The position numbers and the translations under genes are program-made. DNA of 6,537 bases, from contig CAMHNT010000125.1 of assembly GCA_946186535.1 (NCBI GenBank), forward strand, positions 1-6,537, in the 5' to 3' direction. Below, in pieces: positions 1 to 3,748 of the stretch (positions are counted from its first letter, which is position 1; each line of letters opens with the position of its first letter). Source of the stretch: an uncultured Clostridia bacterium (GTDB taxonomy: Bacteria; Bacillota; Clostridia; Oscillospirales; Acutalibacteraceae). Below the pieces are notes generated by a model. It saw nothing but the letters and a program-made list of their open reading frames with translations, was not told the origin of the DNA and did not search any database.

Positions 1-22
1 TTCGCCGGCGCAACTCGACCTG

Positions 23-44
23 CCAGCTTTTTGAAAAAAGCTGG
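23..44. repeat. Perfect 10-bp-arm hairpin downstream of ychF
   Basis: CCAGCTTTT (23-31) pairs with AAAAGCTGG (36-44) across a very short loop, and the inner T32-A35 can also pair. It lies about 70 bp beyond the ychF stop codon, so it may mark the end of that minus-strand transcript. No clear T-run follows the hairpin in either direction; the only T-run is inside the stem, so it is not a textbook intrinsic terminator. An 8-bp palindrome, CGCCGGCG, sits just outside at 3-10. I have an impression that similar AGCTTTTTTCAAAAAGCT hairpins recur between genes in clostridial contigs, but cannot verify that here. Confidence 0.55.
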
Positions 45-111
45 GCAAAAACTTTTACCGGTCCTCTTTCAAACTTCTTTCTGTAATTTTCAAGTTTGCT
101 TATTTATAGTC

Positions 112-1206
112 TTATACGTTAAATCTGAAAAGAACGATATCTCCGTCCTTCATGACGTATTCCTTTCCCTCGCTTCGAACCAGTCCCTTTTCCTTTGCCG
201 CCGTCATCGAACCGCATGCGATAAGGTCGTCGAAGTGAATGACTTCGGCACGGATAAAGCCGCGCTCAAAATCGCTGTGAATCTTTCCTGCTGCCTGAGG
301 AGCCTTTGTGCCGTTCTTGATGGTCCATGCACGCACCTCGGGTTTTCCTGCCGTAAGATAGGAAATGAGACCTAAAAGAGAGTAGCATTCTCTGATGAGT
401 CTGTCAAGTCCGGATTCCTCAAGACCCATGTCGGAGAGGAACATTTCCTTTTCTTCCTTGTCCATTTCAACGATATCGGCCTCGATCTGAGCACAGATCG
501 GGAGAACGCCTGCGCCCTCGCTGTCAGCCAAAGCCTTCACGGCATTGAAGCCCTCGTTGTTTTCGAGACCGTTTGCGAAATCGTCCTCGCTCATATTTGC
601 GGCATAGATAATAGGCTTGTTCGTGAGAAGCGCAACATCTGCGAGAAGCGCCTTTTCATCGTCCGTACACTCAACACAGCGAGCCGCCTTTCCCTCCTCC
701 AGAACGGACTTCACACGCTTGAAGAAATCTACGTCCGCCTGATATTTCTTGTCGGCCTTAACCATTTTTGTTGCCTTGTCGATTCGTCTGTCGATCATCT
801 CGACATCGGAAAGAATTAGCTCAAGGTTGATTGTATCGATATCCCTCTGAGGGTCAACGCTTCCCTCAACATGGATAATGTCATCGTTTTCAAAACATCT
901 CACAACATGAACGATAGCGTCGCACTCACGGATATTCGAAAGGAACTTGTTTCCGAGGCCCTCGCCCTTTGAAGCGCCCTTAACGAGACCTGCGATATCA
1001 ACGAACTCGATAGTTGCCGGAGTATACTTGTCCGGGTCATACATTTCTGCAAGCTTGTCAAGTCTCTTGTCGGGAACTGCAACAACTCCGACATTCGGCT
1101 CAATCGTACAGAACGGATAGTTTGCGCTCTGAGCGCCTGCATTTGTGATAGCGTTAAAAAGCGTACTCTTGCCGACATTCGGCAAACCTACTATACCTAA
1201 TTTCAT
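112..1206 (-). CDS. ychF: Redox-regulated ATPase YchF (EngD/OLA1 family)
   Basis: Complete 364-aa member of the TRAFAC-class OBG family, a cytoplasmic ribosome-associated P-loop NTPase that prefers ATP and is linked in other bacteria to translation and oxidative-stress control. The sequence shows the Walker A/G1 motif GLPNVGKST (7-15), the G2 region around YPFCTIEPNVG (30-40), G3 DIAGL followed by VKGAS (70-79), and NMSE (204-207) where GTPases have NKxD, which is the known basis of ATP preference. CAQIEAD (238-244) is the G5 region. A coiled helical insert lies around 130-180 and a C-terminal TGS domain from about 280 to 363, including the conserved KAPQAAGKIHSDFERGFIRA block. Length matches the family. 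The ATG start follows a GAGGAGA ribosome binding site (1224-1218). It is monocistronic: its promoter is upstream and the next minus gene ends about 360 bp away. Nothing is missing or truncated. Confidence 0.97.
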   Translation of the reverse strand: MKLGIVGLPNVGKSTLFNAITNAGAQSANYPFCTIEPNVGVVAVPDKRLDKLAEMYDPDKYTPATIEFVDIAGLVKGASKGEGLGNKFLSNIRECDAIVHVVRCFENDDIIHVEGSVDPQRDIDTINLELILSDVEMIDRRIDKATKMVKADKKYQADVDFFKRVKSVLEEGKAARCVECTDDEKALLADVALLTNKPIIYAANMSEDDFANGLENNEGFNAVKALADSEGAGVLPICAQIEADIVEMDKEEKEMFLSDMGLEESGLDRLIRECYSLLGLISYLTAGKPEVRAWTIKNGTKAPQAAGKIHSDFERGFIRAEVIHFDDLIACGSMTAAKEKGLVRSEGKEYVMKDGDIVLFRFNV

Positions 1207-1217
1207 TTTATTTCACT

Positions 1218-1224
1218 TCTCCTC
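1218..1224 (-). promoter_or_regulatory. Ribosome binding site of ychF
   Basis: On the minus strand GAGGAGA stands 11 nt before the ATG at 1206. It supports that start, and there is no competing in-frame start with a better site. Confidence 0.7.
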
Positions 1225-1294
1225 ATTATATCGGGGTTAATATGTACAGAAAAAGAAATTTACTCCTATTCCGCACAAACACATAATTATTTTT

Positions 1295-1323
1295 ATTATA
1301 TCACATTATCAAAGCTTTCTCAA
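1295..1323 (-). promoter_or_regulatory. Sigma-A-type promoter of ychF
   Basis: Read on the minus strand: -35 TTGAGA (1323-1318), exactly 17 bp spacer, -10 TATAAT (1300-1295), preceded by TGTGA so that it is also an extended -10. Transcription would begin near 1288 and leave a leader of about 80 nt before the ychF start. A second TATAAT at 1230-1225 has no -35 partner and would start the transcript inside the ribosome binding site, so it is the poorer choice. Confidence 0.75.
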
Positions 1324-1382
1324 TAGGATATGAGAATAATAACTTGTTTTTATTGCAGATTTAAAAAGATAAAGTCAATATA

Positions 1383-1411
1383 TTCAAATCTATTATTTAT
1401 TGTGATATAAT
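1383..1411 (+). promoter_or_regulatory. Orphan plus-strand promoter between two minus-strand genes
   Basis: TTCAAA (1383-1388), 17 bp spacer, TATAAT (1406-1411), with TGTGA directly before the -10. The 11-mer TGTGATATAAT is identical to that of the ychF promoter, which points the other way about 100 bp to the left. No annotated plus-strand gene lies downstream; the transcript would run toward the hairpin at 1536-1569. The -35 matches the consensus at only four of six bases, so most of the support comes from the extended -10 and the spacing. Confidence 0.5.
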
Positions 1412-1429
1412 GAAAAAAGACAACCAAAT

Positions 1430-1507
1430 ATGAATATTAACCACCGATTCAATGGCTATGCGTATTTCTATTTGAAAAGCAGCCAAATTTTTCTCACACA
1501 CATTTGA
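1430..1507 (+). CDS. Possible 25-aa ORF in an orphan transcript
   Basis: An ATG at 1430 opens 25 codons and ends at TGA 1505-1507. The peptide begins MNINHRFNGYAYFYL, is rich in aromatic residues and polar at the N-terminus, and has no recognisable domain, signal peptide or membrane segment. It lies between the orphan promoter (1383-1411) and the hairpin at 1536-1569. No Shine-Dalgarno sequence precedes the ATG (the upstream bases are GACAACCAAAT), which argues against translation. It is listed because it is the only ORF of the putative transcript; the RNA could equally be non-coding. Confidence 0.15.
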   Translation: MNINHRFNGYAYFYLKSSQIFLTHI

Positions 1508-1535
1508 TAGCGGAATAATCCTGAAATAATAAACT

Positions 1536-1569
1536 AAAACACGCACGAGAAATCCCTATGCGTGTTTTT
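1536..1569. terminator. Bidirectional intrinsic terminator hairpin
   Basis: AAAACACGCA (1536-1545) and TGCGTGTTTT (1559-1568) form a perfect 10-bp stem with a 13-nt loop. The A/T ends of the arms give a U-run in both directions, five T's (1565-1569) on the plus strand. It begins one base after the stop codon of the minus-strand acyltransferase and would terminate that transcript; read on the plus strand it would end a transcript from the orphan promoter at 1383-1411. Confidence 0.75.
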
Positions 1570-1570
1570 G

Positions 1571-2368
1571 TTATCTTAAATATTCAATAGCATAAAGCAC
1601 CGCAAATATCATAGGCTGATGAACGATATATATTACGGCGGCATATCGTCCGACTGACGAAAGCGGCTTGAAATGCATTTTATATAACGTATCCGGAAGC
1701 TTTTTATCCTTGACCGCTCCCCAGAAAAACGAGCCTGAAAGGAACATAAACAGCCACGGCAGAAGCGGAAAATAGTCCGATGAAAAGAACCGTGCATTCC
1801 TGAATCCTATCGGAAAAAGGAAATCCGACCGGTAGAGAACCTCGGGAAGCTCAAACAGTTCAAAATTCAGAAGTCCAACATAATGCCTTGAAACTCCCCA
1901 CGTCAGAGCAAAGAGAAAAAGAGAAAGAAAAAATCCGACCATGCAGTTTATTCTTTTGATCCCCTTTTCAAAAAGTCCGTAAAGAATCATGGAAACGCTC
2001 AAAAGATTTATAACCCCGAAACGTATAACAATCTGCGGAACAAAAACCCACGTTACAATATTGACAGCCAAGGCTACAATAAAAAGAATACAGCCTCGCT
2101 TCAGGTTCGAACGGCTCAGCCGTGTGCAGATACCGGATATGAATATAAATGTTACGGGGATTATCGGTTCAAAAGACATCACCGATATAAAAATATTATG
2201 TACCGCTTCATAGCCGAAAACCTCGCCCGCAGAATACAACATATGATAAAGAACCATAGCGACAACCGCAAGCCCTCTGATTTCGTCAAGAAGGTATATT
2301 CTTTTTCTTTCCGGAATCCTTTCCCCGGAAAAAACCGTTTCGGACTTTTTTTCCAACACCTCAGCCAA
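1571..2368 (-). CDS. Membrane acyltransferase, HGSNAT-catalytic/DUF1624 family
   Basis: A 265-aa polytopic membrane protein that I place in the heparan-alpha-glucosaminide N-acetyltransferase catalytic-domain family (DUF1624, PF07786). Visible signatures are the opening LLDEIRGLAVVAMVLYHML (26-44) with His42, FIFISGI (74-80) with following Arg residues, RFGVINLLSVSMIL (116-129), DYFPLLPWLFMFLSG (198-212) and the C-terminal GRYAAVIYIVHQPMIF (240-255) with His250. About seven hydrophobic segments follow a short charged cytoplasmic N-tail (1-24). Family members are thought to move acetyl or other acyl groups across the membrane onto sugars; the substrate is not deducible, and surface glycan modification is an inference. 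The start is TTG, chosen because GGGGAG lies 9 nt upstream and no upstream in-frame ATG exists; GTG at codon 4 is an alternative. It is monocistronic, with its own promoter and terminator. Confidence 0.85.
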   Translation of the reverse strand: MAEVLEKKSETVFSGERIPERKRIYLLDEIRGLAVVAMVLYHMLYSAGEVFGYEAVHNIFISVMSFEPIIPVTFIFISGICTRLSRSNLKRGCILFIVALAVNIVTWVFVPQIVIRFGVINLLSVSMILYGLFEKGIKRINCMVGFFLSLFLFALTWGVSRHYVGLLNFELFELPEVLYRSDFLFPIGFRNARFFSSDYFPLLPWLFMFLSGSFFWGAVKDKKLPDTLYKMHFKPLSSVGRYAAVIYIVHQPMIFAVLYAIEYLR

Positions 2369-2377
2369 CCTCGTATT

Positions 2378-2383
2378 CTCCCC
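2378..2383 (-). promoter_or_regulatory. Ribosome binding site fixing a TTG start
   Basis: GGGGAG on the minus strand, 9 nt before the TTG at 2368. It makes TTG the preferred start of the acyltransferase; the in-frame GTG three codons later has weaker spacing. Confidence 0.6.
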
Positions 2384-2423
2384 TTTCGGTTTATAAAATT
2401 ACTTACTGATATTTTCCCCTGTC

Positions 2424-2452
2424 AGTATAACACAACTTATATTTTTTTACAA
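2424..2452 (-). promoter_or_regulatory. Sigma-A-type promoter of the DUF1624 gene
   Basis: Minus strand: -35 TTGTAA (2452-2447), 17 bp spacer, -10 TATACT (2429-2424) with TGTGT immediately before it, so an extended -10. The start would fall near 2417, giving a leader of roughly 50 nt. Confidence 0.7.
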
Positions 2453-2562
2453 TAGAAAAGGATTATCGGAACGCATAGTTATGGGAGTGGTTGAATATAT
2501 TATACTAACCCATCTCAAAAATCTTCGAAAGCTTTTAATACAATTTTAGCTTTATCGCCTGA

Positions 2563-2595
2563 GTCAAAAATACACTCCCGAAATCGGAGTAAAAA
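2563..2595 (+). repeat. Diverged tail of a preceding repeat unit
   Basis: This 33-bp stretch starts GTCAAAAAT and ends CGAAATCGGAGTAAAAA. It resembles the tail of copy A at 2670-2700 (GTCAAAAAT, then CGGAATCGGGGTAAAAA), with 9/9 and 15/17 matching bases in those two blocks and a 2-bp length difference between them. It abuts the start of copy A, so the locus looks like the remains of a tandem array with a period near 107 bp. Alternatively the two tails are direct repeats flanking an insertion. Confidence 0.55.
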
Positions 2596-2691
2596 TTTGA
2601 AAAATCCAATAATTATGATAGAGAGAAACCCTGACCGGTAAAAGTCCCTATCCTCGGGCGGTGGCTCATGTCAAAAATGGCTTCGGAATCG
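2596..2691 (+). repeat. Dispersed intergenic repeat, copy A
   Basis: It aligns without gaps to the first 96 bp of unit C at 6401, with about 15 differences (roughly 84% identity by eye). Conserved blocks are ATAGAGAGAAACCCT, CCGGTAAAAGTCC, ATCCTCGGGCG and TGGCTCATGTCAA, then CGGAATCG. It ends 10 bp before the ribosome binding site of the DUF4830 gene. CTATC (2648-2652) and GGTGG (2660-2664) can form a 5-bp stem around a CTCGGGC loop using two G-U pairs. The unit's end differs from the B/C version. Confidence 0.85.
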
Positions 2692-2701
2692 GGGTAAAAA
2701 A

Positions 2702-2707
2702 AGGAGG
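2702..2707 (+). promoter_or_regulatory. Strong ribosome binding site of the DUF4830 gene
   Basis: Perfect AGGAGG, 7 nt before the ATG at 2715. It fixes this start and makes efficient translation likely. Confidence 0.85.
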
Positions 2708-2714
2708 GAAATAG

Positions 2715-3182
2715 ATGTTCAGAATTGATTTTACTTCTTCGGCGAAAAAGAGTATTATTCTTACTCTTTTTGCTCTGTTTCTTATGTCGTGTATTTTTCT
2801 TCTGATGGTCGGAAGTTCTTTTCATATTATATCACCGCCGAATGAATATCTCGGAATCGACAACAGCGGTGCGACTTCCCCTCAAAGAATACACTTTCTC
2901 ACCGAACTTGGCTATAACGTCAGTCCGTCAAGCGAGGAATCTGAGGAAATAAAAATCCCTATCGAATTCGGCGACGTCTACAATCGCTACAACGAGATTC
3001 AGAAGGAGTCGGGTACAGATCTTCTCGACTACCGCGGGGCTGAATGTGTTCGCTATACATACACCGAAGAGGAAAGTGGTCTGCGGCTTAATGTGATTGT
3101 TTATGAGGGAAGAATAATCGGCGGAGACGAATGTACCGCAGCGCTTGACGGCGAGATGAAAAGCTTGGGCAGCAGACATTGA
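2715..3182 (+). CDS. Membrane-anchored DUF4830 domain protein
   Basis: A 155-aa protein with a short charged N-tail, one hydrophobic segment (about 13-33) and a soluble domain (about 45-152) that should lie outside the membrane. From memory of the family, the soluble part fits DUF4830 of clostridial proteins: RIHFLTELGYNVS (58-70), EIKIPIEFGDVYNRYNEIQK (78-97), TDLLDYRGAECVRYTYT (101-117) and LNVIVYEGRIIGGDECTA (125-142), then LDGEM (144-148). No enzymatic motif is visible and the family has no known function. Cys26 within LMSC looks lipobox-like, but the hydrophobic run continues past it, so a signal anchor is more likely than a lipoprotein. It is a single gene with a strong ribosome binding site and its own terminator. 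Repeat copy A sits directly upstream, which may or may not affect expression. Confidence 0.8.
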   Translation: MFRIDFTSSAKKSIILTLFALFLMSCIFLLMVGSSFHIISPPNEYLGIDNSGATSPQRIHFLTELGYNVSPSSEESEEIKIPIEFGDVYNRYNEIQKESGTDLLDYRGAECVRYTYTEEESGLRLNVIVYEGRIIGGDECTAALDGEMKSLGSRH

Positions 3183-3186
3183 TCAG

Positions 3187-3226
3187 GCGGGCAGACAGTG
3201 CATTTGCGTTGTCTGCCTGCTTTTTT
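3187..3226 (+). terminator. Intrinsic terminator of the DUF4830 gene
   Basis: GCGGGCAGACA (3187-3197) pairs with TGTCTGCCTGC (3210-3220) over 11 bp with one G-U pair. The inner GTGC/GCGT bases can extend the stem, and six T's follow (3221-3226). It begins 4 bp after the stop codon and separates this gene from the promoter at 3238. Confidence 0.9.
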
Positions 3227-3237
3227 GACTTTTTATA

Positions 3238-3266
3238 TTGAAAAGCCGATAATATTAATGTATAAT
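3238..3266 (+). promoter_or_regulatory. Near-consensus promoter of the 71-aa LRR-like ORF
   Basis: TTGAAA (3238-3243), 17 bp spacer, TATAAT (3261-3266). Transcription would start near 3273, with a leader of about 40 nt before the ATG at 3312. It differs from the consensus at one -35 base and lacks the TGTG extension seen in the other promoters of the window. Confidence 0.75.
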
Positions 3267-3311
3267 TATAAATAAGTAAGCCTTAATAATTTTTTTACTT
3301 GGGTGATAAGA

Positions 3312-3527
3312 ATGATACTGAAAATTGAAGACGGTACCGTTGAAGTACCTGCAAAAGCCTACCTTCATCTTAACAACATCACCGAATATCACATACCGGA
3401 GTCGGTCCGGAAAATCGGCGATGAAGCGTTCTCTGTCTATACCGATATGACCCCGACGCTCCAAAACTTCATAGTCGATGAGAAAAACGTCAAAAGAACC
3501 CGATATAATCAGACTTTACAGGATTGA
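3312..3527 (+). CDS. Small BspA-type leucine-rich-repeat-like protein, probably a remnant
   Basis: A 71-aa ORF. Residues about 27-45, ITEYHIPESVRKIGDEAFS, match one unit of the BspA/LRR_5 consensus (IPxSVxxIGxxAF). The following LQNFIVDEKN resembles the segment that usually comes after such repeats in surface proteins, where a longer domain would continue; here it stops after YNQTLQD. There is no signal peptide or membrane segment. ATG 3312 is preferred over GTG 3303 because GGTGAT (3302-3307), complementary to the 16S 3' end, lies at the right distance and would overlap the GTG. With its own good promoter it could be a real small protein; being limited to about one repeat, it could equally be a truncated relic. 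Binding partners are unknown. Confidence 0.5.
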   Translation: MILKIEDGTVEVPAKAYLHLNNITEYHIPESVRKIGDEAFSVYTDMTPTLQNFIVDEKNVKRTRYNQTLQD

Positions 3528-3615
3528 CGGAATCATGTGACAAAGCCTGAGAATCGTATCGGCACTTACATCATTTTTTTGCCATTCAAAAAATTATATA
3601 GTTATTTTTTTAAAA

Positions 3616-3660
3616 CCGCACGAAAACTCATGAGGATAACTTGTGTTTGTGTTCGTGCGG
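3616..3660. repeat. 9-bp inverted repeat upstream of the PTPS-related gene promoter
   Basis: CCGCACGAA (3616-3624) and TTCGTGCGG (3652-3660) are perfect complements around a 27-nt loop that contains the palindrome CTCATGAG (3627-3634). It sits 19 bp before the -35 box at 3680. No T-run follows it on the plus strand, so it is a poor terminator for the 71-aa ORF; on the minus strand TTTT follows. It could be a protein-binding site or a weak terminator, and the sequence does not decide. Confidence 0.45.
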
Positions 3661-3679
3661 TGAATTTATATCCTGTCTG

Positions 3680-3708
3680 TTGAAAAAGGAAATAATTTGT
3701 GTTATAAT
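3680..3708 (+). promoter_or_regulatory. Sigma-A-type promoter of the PTPS-related membrane protein gene
   Basis: TTGAAA (3680-3685), 17 bp spacer, TATAAT (3703-3708) with TGTGT before it (extended -10). The start near 3715 leaves a leader of about 34 nt to the ATG at 3749. Because the promoter lies inside the longest ORF read from 3641, it rules out the upstream start codons of that ORF. Confidence 0.85.
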
Positions 3709-3737
3709 CAACAAGTTAAAATATCTTGTTTTGAAAA

Positions 3738-3744
3738 GAGGGAG
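3738..3744 (+). promoter_or_regulatory. Ribosome binding site selecting ATG 3749
   Basis: GAGGGAG ends 4 nt before the ATG at 3749, and its GAGG core lies 7 nt before it. Together with the promoter at 3680-3708 it fixes the start and shortens the longest ORF by 36 codons. Confidence 0.8.
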
Positions 3745-3748
3745 AAAA

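Larger units (their letters stand above)
2453..2714 (+). other. Divergent intergenic region upstream of the DUF4830 gene
   Basis: No gene is visible here. It carries a weak plus-strand -10-like TATACT at 2501-2506 without a convincing -35, a diverged repeat tail (2563-2595), repeat copy A (2596-2691) and the ribosome binding site of the next gene. If TATACT is the real promoter, the DUF4830 mRNA has a leader of about 200 nt containing the whole of copy A. Confidence 0.4.

Noticed and set aside
31..375. 114-codon plus-strand ORF at the left edge
   Set aside because: Antisense to the C-terminus of ychF, with no ribosome binding site or domain signal.
2596..2691. Known riboswitch or T-box before the DUF4830 gene
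   Set aside because: I could not match the conserved core of any riboswitch class I know, and the element is repeated elsewhere without an adjacent start codon.
2784..2795. Lipoprotein signal (LMSC) in the DUF4830 protein
   Set aside because: The hydrophobic segment continues for several residues beyond the Cys, and the -2 Met is atypical; a signal anchor fits better.
2613..2825. 70-codon minus-strand ORF overlapping the start of the DUF4830 gene
   Set aside because: It is antisense to a gene with a perfect ribosome binding site, and its C-terminal half is the antisense translation of repeat copy A.
3187..3226. Attachment site or mobile-element end in the GCAGGCAGACA inverted repeat
   Set aside because: The T-run and position directly after a stop codon explain it fully as an intrinsic terminator.
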